This document shows positions 34,818 to 44,728 of a stretch of DNA of 64,000 nt, in pieces. Both the position numbers and the translations under genes were made by a program. The stretch is from Lithodes maja (taxonomy: Eukaryota; Arthropoda; Malacostraca; Decapoda; Lithodidae). Positions within the stretch are counted from its first letter, which is position 1; every line of letters starts with the position of its first letter. The stretch spans positions 295,274-359,273 of the forward strand of contig JBAKBP010000187.1 of assembly GCA_037953745.1 (NCBI GenBank), read 5' to 3'. Under the pieces are notes generated by a model. It saw only the letters and a list, made by a program, of their open reading frames with translations. It searched no databases and was not told the origin of the DNA.

Positions 34818-37800
34818 ATGTCGTGCCCTAGTATTGACGAGGAGCGAGAGATGCCATTTGAGGAGGTGCCGTTAGTAACTAGTGAGGAGGATGCTAGACT
34901 TTTTGTAAGTAAGCAGTACCATGTGACGGAGGAGAGGCTGACTGGGGTGAATGTTTATGGCTTGCACCTGATAGCCAAGGTTTTGGGTCTATCCAATGTA
35001 GGAGGGATGTCCAAGGGGGAGCTGATTTCCTGGGTGTTGCGTGGGCGACATGGGGTTTCGGAGGAGAGGGCGTTTGGGGGGGTTCCTCCCCAGATCCCCT
35101 CTCACTCGACTCCCACAGTGCCGTCCACTCAAGTACCGGAGGTTAGCACCCTCCCACAGAGGGATGAGAATTGGAAGATTGGAGTGCCCTCGGGCGGTGC
35201 GTATGGTGGTTCCCCAGTTCTTGCCCCCCCTCCTTCAGTAGTGGCAGCTCCCTCTTCCTGCCTGTCTCCAGATATGATATTTAGACTTGAGCTTGCTAAA
35301 ATTGAGAATGAGACTAGGAAGCATGAGATTGAGGCTGAGTCTAGGAAGCAGGAGAAGGAGATTGAGGCTGAGGTTAGGAGGCACGAGGCTGAGCTTAGGT
35401 ACGACTCCGAGAAATATTGTGCTCAAATAGATTTAGATAAGACTCGTGCAGAGTCGACAGGGACTCGGATGGGCCGTGAGGGCCAAGTAAGAGAACAGTC
35501 CTTGTCCCACTTAGTCAAATTGGTGCCGGCATTTAGTGAAACTGAAGTCACAGAATTTTTTAATCGTTTTGAGAAGAAGTGTAGGGAGCATAATTGGCCT
35601 GAAGAGAAGTGGGCAGCTCTGGTCTCCTCAAGACTTACGGGTAAGGGTCTGAAGGCTTATGATGCACTGCCTTTAGAGTCTTGCATTGACTACCCAGAAT
35701 TGAAGAGAGCTGTCCTACGGGCATACGAGTTGCAACCAGAAACATATCGATTGAAGTTTCGGGGTGTTACGAAGACTAGGGAGGCGACCTTTCTTGAACA
35801 TGCCCGGGACTTAAAAGATGCACTTACAAACTGGACACGTTCTGAGAAAGCTGAGACGGCCGAACAGTTGACTGAGCTGTTTCTGCTCGAGCAGTTTTAT
35901 AAGTGTACTGGTGCAGATATGACTTTAACTATTAAAGAAAAGAACCCTAAAACTCTACAGGAGGCAGCTGAGATGGCTGACCTCCGGCTATCACTAATTC
36001 GTGGGTGCGGGTCTGCCCAGCGTAGTGAGGCAGGTAACAAGGGGCGTGATGCCCCACCCCCTCGAGTTAGTGATATACCTTATGCAAACAAGTACAAGAG
36101 CTATGATACCAAGACTGACCACAAGACTAGCACCGTCCCATTTAAGAAGGGGCCGGGCCCTTCCCAGTACCAAGGGAAGCCCAGAGGGGAGTTGGAGTGT
36201 TATCATTGTCATGAAAAGGGGCACTTTGCAAGAGTCTGTCCTAGCAAACCACCTACAGCAGCTGTGTCTTTGGCCTGCAACATTGGTGTGTCTCCGAAGT
36301 TTTCTGAGTTTGCCCGGGGCAGTTCGTCAGAGGCTGAGGCACAGCCAATGCAGAAGCACCTGGGAGGCTCGAACCCTGCTCAGGATGTTTTTTGCGACCA
36401 TAGAGGACGGGGTTGCGTGATGTGGGCGGGGCGCAAGCATGGAGTAGAGGTCTTGCGTGATACAGGTGCTTCCCAGACTCTGATGAATAACTTGACTGGC
36501 TACCCTATAAATGTGGCTCGGGTGGTAGTGGTGCAGGGTATTAATGCAACTCGGTCATACCCGCTGGTGCGGTTGGAGTTGGAGGTGGATGGTGTGACAC
36601 GTGAATTGGATGTCGGGATTGTGGAGAAACTGCCAGTGGAGGGCGTCGACCTTCTTCTCGGCAACGACTTTGCAATGCCCGCTTCTGAGGTTCTACCCTT
36701 AGTCGTTGCCGAGAGGACGGCCGACGTGAGTAGGGAAGAGCAAGAGTGTGTCGAGCGGTGCCAGGCAGAACCCATGGCGTGTGCTGTCACCCGAGCTCGG
36801 GCAGCTAAAGTGTCACAGCCTAGTCCTCCGTCTTCAGACCAGCAGAGGAACGATCAACAGGAGGAGGCTAAAGCTGGAGTTGGTTTTAAGAGTTTTGACT
36901 CGGCGGCTCTCCTGGGTGATTCAGTATTGGCACCTATGTTAGAGTCTGGAGAGGCCCCAGGACCTGTCACAGCTAGTGAGGAGGTAGGGCAGGAAGAGAC
37001 TCCGAGGCAGCAACGTTGCACACGGAGAGAAAAAAGGGTTGCTCAGTTTGATATTGGGGAAGGACTTGGGTTGCTTCGGAAGCATCTAGACAAGTTGGTT
37101 CCCTCAGATATTTGTAAACTGCAGTTGGAGGATCCGGAAGTTCAGAAGTGTGGTAATGGTGCTGTCGAGATTAAACACGAGGACGGGGAAGCATGTCATG
37201 TGAACCTGTTGGAGGAGTTTGTGAGGCAACCACCTGAGCAGCCTACTGTCCCTGCGTTGGTCTGCCGCGGCCAAGGTGGAGAAGGAGAGGGGGGCAGTAG
37301 GGCACAGGTGGAGGAGAGTAGGGATTGTTATGTCTCGGCGGAGCCGTGGGCGGGGGACACGAGTCTGGTGGCTGTGGAAGCGCTAGAGCGCCTGCCTGAG
37401 CAGCAGTGTGCAGCACTCCAGCACCAGCTCGGTTCATACCCCACTGGTCGTGCCGAGCCCCTGAGTCTCACAACTCGGGCGGTGCAAGATGTTCCACGGG
37501 CAGGTCACGTGACTGTTGAAAGACCGTTAGCCTCGTTGTTTCGGTGGTTTAAGGTGGGCGACGAGGCTTTGGCATGGTTGCCAGGTCAGGGTCGACCCAT
37601 GGCTGCCAAGGGTGGTGGTCAAAAGGAGGACATTGAGCAGATTGGTAAGGTCGGCTGTGGTATCGCAGTGCCCGGTCGTCGCATAGCCTCCCAATGCTGC
37701 TCTAGTCTAATGCAACAGCCCTACCATAGACCGACTGTATCTGGCCATGTCGCTGAAAGCGGTGATGCTGCGCAGGCAGATGTCGTCACAAGGAATGCGG

Positions 37801-38591
37801 GGGTGCGCATGTACGGTATCGGCGGGGAAGCCTTAGCAATAATGAACTGTGGGAGTGACTGCACGGGTGGTACTGATTGTCCCTCTCATGACCTGGCTGT
37901 TCTAGGGACGAAGGTGGAGAAGGAGGGAGACTACAGGTTAGAAGCTGCGGTCTCGGCTGGGTTGTGGGAGGGCACTAGGCATGTTGTTCGTGGAGACAGT
38001 GCAAGGCAGTTGTTTACTAGGCTATGGCAGTACTTTCGCATGTTTGTTGCTTCTCCAGGCCTGATGTACGGGGTAGAATCCGACATGCAGGCTGGAGATA
38101 GTGCAAGGCTCAGTTTAATTCCCTACCGTATAAATCCTGCTCGACAGCCTATGGTGCAAGCAGAGCTGGATTACGTGTGGACGAAGGGTCTGAGGGATAA
38201 GGAATGTCGTGAGTGGTCGTTGCCTGTAACTTTGTCCGAGCGTGCTAAAGAGGTATGTGGTTTTGTTGTGGACGGGAGTACCTACCAGTGCAATGTTATG
38301 CCTGACGGACTTAAGAATGCACTAGCAACGTTTCAGAACCTGATGAATGAAAGTGAAAAGGACGATGATGCGCTGGGGCATTTCGAGGTCTATGTTCCAG
38401 CCTATGGTCCGGTCGTTGTAGTTTACCCAGATCATCACCCTCTCAAGATCTTGGACCAGTTTCACAATCGGAATATGAGGCTGACCAGGTGGTCACTAAG
38501 GTTATTGGTATATAACCTGGACATACGCCATATTGCCGGTTGTGACAACGTGGTTGCAGATGGTCGTTCAAGGGTATATGATCCTGGGTAG
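34818..38591 (+). CDS. Gag-protease with rearranged pol remnants
   Basis: The ATG at 34818 opens 1257 codons. In order: an SAP-like helical N-terminus; a charged coiled coil at about 165-210 (repeats of the ETRKHEIEAE type); a gag helical region with a SCAN-like stretch (LFLLEQFYKC) near 355-390; one CCHC knuckle at 461-474 (36198-36239); and an aspartic protease with DTGAS at 548 (36459-36473) and LLLGND about 65 residues later. After that, pol is only fragments, in unusual order. Pieces resembling the integrase C-terminus (CHVNLLEEFV; KVGDEALAWLPGQG; VPGRR...PYHRP) precede the RT N-terminus (PYRINPARQPMVQAELDYV), a mid-RT piece (NVMPDGLKNALATFQ) and the end of RNase H (DHHPLKIL...NVVADG). 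There is no RT active-site motif, no integrase core, and no premature stop. The frame may be kept for Gag and protease supply. Confidence 0.88.
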   Translation: MSCPSIDEEREMPFEEVPLVTSEEDARLFVSKQYHVTEERLTGVNVYGLHLIAKVLGLSNVGGMSKGELISWVLRGRHGVSEERAFGGVPPQIPSHSTPTVPSTQVPEVSTLPQRDENWKIGVPSGGAYGGSPVLAPPPSVVAAPSSCLSPDMIFRLELAKIENETRKHEIEAESRKQEKEIEAEVRRHEAELRYDSEKYCAQIDLDKTRAESTGTRMGREGQVREQSLSHLVKLVPAFSETEVTEFFNRFEKKCREHNWPEEKWAALVSSRLTGKGLKAYDALPLESCIDYPELKRAVLRAYELQPETYRLKFRGVTKTREATFLEHARDLKDALTNWTRSEKAETAEQLTELFLLEQFYKCTGADMTLTIKEKNPKTLQEAAEMADLRLSLIRGCGSAQRSEAGNKGRDAPPPRVSDIPYANKYKSYDTKTDHKTSTVPFKKGPGPSQYQGKPRGELECYHCHEKGHFARVCPSKPPTAAVSLACNIGVSPKFSEFARGSSSEAEAQPMQKHLGGSNPAQDVFCDHRGRGCVMWAGRKHGVEVLRDTGASQTLMNNLTGYPINVARVVVVQGINATRSYPLVRLELEVDGVTRELDVGIVEKLPVEGVDLLLGNDFAMPASEVLPLVVAERTADVSREEQECVERCQAEPMACAVTRARAAKVSQPSPPSSDQQRNDQQEEAKAGVGFKSFDSAALLGDSVLAPMLESGEAPGPVTASEEVGQEETPRQQRCTRREKRVAQFDIGEGLGLLRKHLDKLVPSDICKLQLEDPEVQKCGNGAVEIKHEDGEACHVNLLEEFVRQPPEQPTVPALVCRGQGGEGEGGSRAQVEESRDCYVSAEPWAGDTSLVAVEALERLPEQQCAALQHQLGSYPTGRAEPLSLTTRAVQDVPRAGHVTVERPLASLFRWFKVGDEALAWLPGQGRPMAAKGGGQKEDIEQIGKVGCGIAVPGRRIASQCCSSLMQQPYHRPTVSGHVAESGDAAQADVVTRNAGVRMYGIGGEALAIMNCGSDCTGGTDCPSHDLAVLGTKVEKEGDYRLEAAVSAGLWEGTRHVVRGDSARQLFTRLWQYFRMFVASPGLMYGVESDMQAGDSARLSLIPYRINPARQPMVQAELDYVWTKGLRDKECREWSLPVTLSERAKEVCGFVVDGSTYQCNVMPDGLKNALATFQNLMNESEKDDDALGHFEVYVPAYGPVVVVYPDHHPLKILDQFHNRNMRLTRWSLRLLVYNLDIRHIAGCDNVVADGRSRVYDPG

Positions 38592-39075
38592 ATTGACACA
38601 CGGGTAGCCTCCTGCTTTAGTTTGAATAGTATTTTGCGCTTGGTGCTTGTTGGCTCGCGGTTGTAGCCCAGCGTATTGGGTCGTAAAGCAGGATTGTTGA
38701 GCGTTTGGTATAGAAGAAAATAGGCTGCCCTTATAGTGCAGCCGGAAAAAACATATTAAAATATAAAAATCATATAAAAACTCTTTCTTTTTTATATAGA
38801 TAATTGTATAAGTTTGTCATAGCCTATAGAGTTTGAGTAGTCCACGAACTATCAAACGGCTGAGCTGCTGTAAGCTCGCTCTGGGAGCATGATATTGTGT
38901 CTTTTACTATTGTTGGGAGGAGTTATAAAATGTGAATTTTTTTTTAATAAGATGTGTTTTAGTGATAAACTCAGCTTTGTTTTAGTGCCATGCGGTCGCT
39001 GGGTGTGAGGGGCTTGATGGGGTTCTGTGTATCAGATTTTAGCTCAGGGTTGAGCAAGTAAAATCTTGGGGGAGG
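38592..39075 (+). other. 3' untranslated region and polypurine tract of the LTR element
   Basis: There are 484 bp between the stop codon and the 3' LTR. They end in GGGGGAGG (39068-39075), the expected primer for plus-strand synthesis. No further frame and no env-like gene was seen. Confidence 0.75.
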
Positions 39076-40921
39076 TGTGACGCATGTCGAGTATGAGCAT
39101 GCTGTACAGAACGCCCAGTCATGCCCCACTCTCGCTAGGATCGTCAGGGCAGGAACTTTGGCTGTAGTCTGTGTAGAGTTTCCTAACTTAGTTTATGTGA
39201 GCCGTTGTACTATAAGTATTATAAATATGTATTTTGTTTTCATCTGAGTCAACGAGTTCTATTTTAAATCATTAGTTATAAGTGTTGTGTGTGGGACTTA
39301 TTGGTAATGATGAGAGGAGAGAGAGTGCGTAACGGGGGGAACAGTGAGTGCGCCACGCTGCAGGTAGGCCTAATTCCCTCTTCCCTCCTCCCTCCTCCTT
39401 CTCAGCGCGTGGGAAATCCTTTGTCGATCCCAGATTGAGAGAATATTACGTAATGATTGTCAGTGGGCGGTCCTTAGTAGTTGGCGATCTGCTCACTAGA
39501 GGGCCGAGTATAAAAAGGGAGGTCTCGCCATGCTTTACTCAGAACTCATCAGGCAGAGCGACTTCTTATATCCCTTGCAACTATATATATTCTTCCGACT
39601 GATGTGAACTTTCTCTACTCTCTGAACAGCCTATCTTCTTCCCTTCTCGACCCTTTATAACCTCAATGACCCCTTTGGTGCAGATTTAGTCAGCCAAAGT
39701 ATTATCGCTTGAGTTCTCACGAGATAAGTGCCTGTTAGATAGCCTATTTTTGGAAGGGTTAACTAGAATAGGATTGATTGATGTTTGTTGCACTCGTATA
39801 TGCATTTCCCTGTGTGCGATTATTCATGTCCCTGTTTTCTGCTGGTTTAGGCAATGCTAGACTGGGATAGGGTTTCTGAGTTGTGATTTCCTATGAGTAC
39901 TAGGTTGCGGTTGAACCAGTACAATTGCAACGGAGACGTGGAACGCCTAGGTGGTCTTTCTGACTGTGTACCGTGGGAGTTTAGCACTGTGTTGCGAGTG
40001 AGGGCTTTTGCCTGTGCCACCCAACACTGTGCTATCTCATTTGCTTGACTTTGAGAGGATCGCCAGGAGAGAACCAGATACTAGTGATCTGGATCTCTCA
40101 AGAGAGCATCCCGTCAATTAACTTAATTTGGCCGCACAGTCTTAAGGACCTCGCTAGGCTACGAGCCGCTTGCTCAGCCATTGTCTCTTAACCTTATGTA
40201 TCCCAGCTAGACTTTGCTCGACCAGCAGATACAGCATAGTATTGAAGCTTCTCCTTATGTATATTATTGTTTCTGCACTATTGATTTCATGTGTGGCACG
40301 CTTAGCTACTTCAGAGATTAGTGGCCCACGAGCACAATCTTAGTAGGCTATTGCCAGTGCATTGTCGGAGTACTTCTTCTTAATGTTTGCCATATCCTAT
40401 TGCTTATTCTTATAATTCTTCTTATGTCAATTTAAAGCCTTTAATTACCAGTGAGTTATTCATTAAATTGCTGTTCAAAATCCGATACTTACTTCTTATG
40501 AGTATTCGAGAAGCATCTAACTTATCAGAAGATTCCTTGCTTGATGCTCGAGGACTATTGTTTAACGTAACGTAATAGTGCCGATCCGAAGTAGAGGGTG
40601 GAGGACTTCTTAAGTTCTTAGTTCAAGGGTGGATTACTTCGGCTTCGGCCAACACTATTCTTTAGTGTTGTAGTACTTTCTTCTTTGTTTGATTGTTGAC
40701 CAGACTAGATAACTCCCGTCTTGTTATTAGTCTGTTGTGTGAAACGCTAGTACCGAGTTCTTGTATACCCCGTTATAGCAGATAGAACTCTGGAGGGTAG
40801 TGGCGTTTTTTGTTCGGCTGGCAGTACTCTGGGGTTGGGATCGTGTGTTTCCGTTGTGGCAGCGAGCCATACTCGAGTCCTGTGTAAGAGCCCTAGTGTA
40901 CCCGAGTGCCCGGTCGTAACA
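39076..40921 (+). repeat. 3' LTR (1846 bp)
   Basis: It has the same length as the 5' LTR with four substitutions and no indels. The target duplication ACGG follows at 40922-40925. Confidence 0.93.
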
Positions 40922-40974
40922 ACGGTATTTTTGTTATCTTAACTTTAATTTAGTTGTATGTACTATATATATAC

Positions 40975-41007
<33 letters not shown>

Positions 41008-41034
41008 ATATATATATATACCTGTATATATACA

Positions 41035-41088
<54 letters not shown>

Positions 41089-41425
41089 ATCTTTATTTAT
41101 TTCTTATATACTGTACATACACGTCCGATATACTGTATATATATTTTTGTTTTCTATGTGGATGAGGGAGACAAAAGGCAAAACTGCCTGTGACGAGTGC
41201 CTCCCTCAGAGTTGAAAGAATGACGGCCAAAATCAAGGAATGTTTGAGGCAAAATGTTGATGGAAGTTAAACAGTTGTTTTGTTTATAGTATTATATTTT
41301 TAGCTCAGGAGAGAATATATTAGTATTTAGCATAAAACGCCTCTTATACAGTATAGGCCTATCCTTTATTTAGTTCGGCTCACATTTGTTTCAGATAAAT
41401 GAAAAAGCATCCACAAACCAAGATG

Positions 41426-41503
<78 letters not shown>

Positions 41504-42277
41504 TAAACTTTTCTGGGCCAGTTGTGGAGATTACGATTGTTGGTGGAAGTTGTTGGAGGAGACCCAGAGGTTGGCGACAAGGAGGGGGAGGATGATAATG
41601 AACAAGAGAGAATAGGAGGAAGTCAGATTAATAATTCCAAATTCGGTGACGCGTTGCTTTCCGGTCTTCTGCGATTAGACGATTTTTTTAAGAGTAGGAA
41701 AGGTACATGGAAGTCTTTAGCCTTTTAGTCCCCACAGATCTATCTTAAACTGTATACAAACGTCTAATTGTAGTCAGAATAAAGTGTGTCATAATCCTCA
41801 AAATGTTGAATAATATATAGAAGTATTTTCCTCAGTCTCCTACAGTGCCATATTATTTTTGTCTCGAGCACACTAACGTACAGTTGCCCACATAAGGTTG
41901 CATCCACGCCAAGATTTTATGTATGGACGGAAACAGTGTGATTGACTTACGGTACCGGTACATGAATAATTTGTTATAAAGCCGTTAATTGGTCATATTA
42001 TTTAACTATTGCATACAAATTCACTTCTAATTCAATCATACTTATTCTCCTTCCAAACATAAAATCATGGAGTGTATAGTGTACACTCATTAATGTGGCC
42101 AACTGATCATGCTGAAGGTCTACACAGTATATACTTGTACATAATAGCACTGTATGACTACAGTACATACCGGTACTTGCCTTTCAATGAAGTGCGTGCG
42201 ATAATTCCTACTTCATATAGGCCCTATTTATATTTTCTGAGATACTTTGTCACTAACTGATTGCAATCTCTCTCAAC
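40922..42277. other. Gene-free stretch with homopolymer, (TA)n and (CT)n
   Basis: A-run at about 40979-41005; (TA)n at about 41023-41086; (CT)n at 41430-41499. No coding feature recognised. Confidence 0.7.
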
Positions 42278-42495
42278 CCATTCAGTACCGTTGATGTTTT
42301 TGTATTACATTATGGTAACTATTAGACGATTATATTCAGCTTAGGAAGGAAGTGTACACATTAAAAGGCTGAAGACTATCTCAATATTATTCATCTTTTT
42401 AGCAACCGGTACCATATATTCTTTCTTCTTGAGCTTCAGGAAATCGTCAAATATAGCTAGAAAAAATGAAACAGACGTCGCTGGTGCGGAAGGGG
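42278..42495. mobile_element. TTAA-type MITE, copy 1 (degenerate)
   Basis: The right end reads GACGTCGCTGGTGCGGAAGG followed by GG and TTAA (42496-42499). The left end, AACCCATTCAGTACCG, is the degraded inverted counterpart. Inner arms (ACGATTATATTCAGCTTAGG and its partner CTTGAGCTTCAGGAAATCGT) are also inverted. It is the same family as 42621-42835. Confidence 0.7.
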
Positions 42496-42620
42496 TTAAC
42501 AAGTTTCCTCCCCCTGGAAATTGGAAAAATAAATACACGTGCCGCACTTCTATCTATCTATACTTTCTTATCTTCGTTTCAGGAGTTACTGGTGACAACA
42601 TTTACCTGCTGTAGACTTAA

Positions 42621-42835
42621 CCCCTTCTGTACCGGCGACGTCATTTGTATTTTATTTCTGCTCTATTTAGACGATTTTATGAAGCTTAGGAAAGATATAT
42701 AGTAGGTAAAAGGATTAATGGAGAGATTGTCTGTAACCTTTTAATGGGTAGACGTCCTTCCTAAGCTGAATAAAATCGTCTAAATATAGGCCTAGCTAGA
42801 TGAAAATGAAAAAGACGTCGCCGGTACAGAAGGGG
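42621..42835. mobile_element. TTAA-type MITE, copy 2 (best preserved)
   Basis: This is a 215-bp element with terminal inverted repeats CCCCTTCTGTACCGGCGACG / CGTCGCCGGTACAGAAGGGG. It is flanked by TTAA on both sides (42617-42620 and 42836-42839). TTAA duplication with a C-rich terminus is the hallmark of piggyBac-type transposons. It has no coding capacity, so it would move only with a transposase in trans. Confidence 0.85.
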
Positions 42836-42839
42836 TTAA

Positions 42840-44505
42840 AGGTGAGATAATACATGCCTGGTTTGTTATAATACTACATTATTAAATATTGATAACTTAA
42901 AATGTATATTCAAAACAACCCGGGACACATGTTCACATTATTTACCTGCACACCTGCCGTTGTCGGATATACAACATTTTTACTACCGTTACATTCCGTT
43001 TATCCTGGTGGACTGAAATGTGTTATACGTTCTGTAAAATGCCACCCCAAAAGATTTACCATTTCCACTGGTCGGTAGTCATTTGTCCTAGGGATACGTT
43101 ATTCATCTCTAATCCGCGTTTTTGTATTCATTCTGAGCTCAGTATGTATTTTGTTTCTTTACTTTTATATAGACCTACTGGTAATGTTTTGATGAAATAA
43201 GCGAGGCTAAAATATTGTATACCCGGTAGTCTTTTATGCTTACGTTTCTCTAATGACTAAATACCCCAGACTATGGGTTGAAAAGTGTTGTAATCTTCTT
43301 ATTCATAATTCAAAGAAGGGAAACTAAAAGTTGCAAGGAAATTCGAAAAAAAAAAAAACATATTGATTTACCCTTTCTAATCTGAGATGATCTTTTTGGA
43401 CCTCTCCTGTTTCGCTCCATTAGTTTGGAGATTTTAAGACGTTTCACCCCAATAGTTTGACAATGATTAATAGCTTCACCTCATTTAGGTGTCGATTATT
43501 CTGGGCGAGCGATAACGACCCTGTAACATAGAAGAAATTGGCCTTCGGGACATTTTTCCATCGAAAAATGTATAAATTTAACTTGAAGGGGGTTTTGGGG
43601 GGTATTTTTTTAGTTTGAAGGCAGTCGGGGAAGGCGTTTTGGTTAGCTTAGGGGACAAACTAAAATACATTGCTCGATGACGTCATGTGCAAACAAAAAT
43701 CTTCAATTTTAATTACATACAAAATATATTAACCCACAGGAGGTCGGATCAGATTGTGTTAATTTATTTCCAAAAGAAGGGGAGGAAGGGAAAATTATAT
43801 ACGGTACTGGTTAATATTACTGTATCGTACCTTATGCCACACTGTTCATCTTTCTCCTCTCATTCTCTCCTGTTTCATCTCCATTTTCTCAATCTTCCTC
43901 CTCATGTTCCTCCTCCTCCGCCTCTCCCTCTTTCTCTTCCTCCACCCTTTCTTCCTACTCTTCCTCCTCCCCTTCCTTTTACTCTCCCTACACCTCCACT
44001 TCATCCACCTCTTCCTTCTACTCTCCCTCAACCTCTTCCTTCTACTCTCCCTCCACCTCCACCTCTTCCTTATACTCTCCCTCCACCTTTTCCACCTCTT
44101 CCTTCTACTCTCCCTCCAATTCCACCTCTTCCATCTACTCTCCCTCCACCTCTACCTCTTCCTTGTACTCCCTCCACCTCTTCCTCCACCACCTCCTGAC
44201 ACCAGACCATATCACAACAACAGCATAAGCTGCCTGTTATTGCCACCAAACTGTAATTATGACTTTATCTTGGTCTGTTATCACTTGGTTTATACGACAC
44301 TGTAATTACTACTACCGGTACCTCAAGGGGAATACAAGTTGGCTACAGAGAGATGAGAGGAAAACTAAACATTGATAAACGTTTTGCAGATTGTATATAC
44401 CGGTACCGGTACTGTTGTTTTATTACTTATAGATAGTAAGGCTTTTATATACTGTTGTCTTTATTTTGTATAGATAGTGAGGGAGAATATACATTTGTAT
44501 GTCAT
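42840..44505. other. Gene-free stretch with a pyrimidine-rich tandem repeat
   Basis: There is no gene signal. At about 44004-44200 a unit of about 24-33 bp, CCTCTTCCTTCTACTCTCCC plus a variable tail, repeats about six times; open frames across it are repeat artefacts. Several TACCGGTA palindromes occur near 44312-44412. Confidence 0.6.
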
Positions 44506-44728
44506 TATAATAAAGATGAATGAAGATATAACACCAGTACTCTTCAATCCTTTATTGGCTAGGGTTGAGTACAGGAGCGCCGAGACGCTGGTTGGTTATG
44601 TAAGAGTCTGGTGTGAACTGAAGGACTTGCTGCCTCCACAGGCCTGGGTGCCAGAGGCGCCCGCAAGTCTAAAGTGTCTGTGGTGCCATATGGTGTTGGA
44701 CAATAGTGGTGTATACATTATTATTATA
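44506..44728 (-). repeat. 3' LTR of the Ty3/gypsy element (223 bp)
   Basis: This is the left copy in window coordinates. The gag-pol frame ends inside it, at 44596. Confidence 0.93.

Larger units (their letters stand above)
32755..40921 (+). mobile_element. Young LTR retrotransposon with gag-protease and a truncated, rearranged pol
   Basis: Two direct repeats of exactly 1846 bp bound an internal region of 4475 bp. The LTRs begin TGT and end ACA, and the target is duplicated as ACGG (32751-32754 and 40922-40925). The LTRs differ at only four sites that I can find (33060/39381, 33509/39830, 34206/40527, 34382/40703), about 0.2 percent, so insertion was recent. A primer-binding-site-like TGGCGACC starts at 34603. 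A polypurine tract, GGGGGAGG, ends at the 3' LTR. The internal region has one long frame, described separately. The reverse transcriptase and integrase catalytic cores are absent, so this is a non-autonomous Ty3/gypsy-like element that was recently mobilised by enzymes from elsewhere. Confidence 0.94.

Noticed and set aside
32755..40921. Endogenous retrovirus with an envelope gene
   Set aside because: There is no frame between the end of the pol remnants and the 3' LTR, and nothing envelope-like elsewhere in the element.
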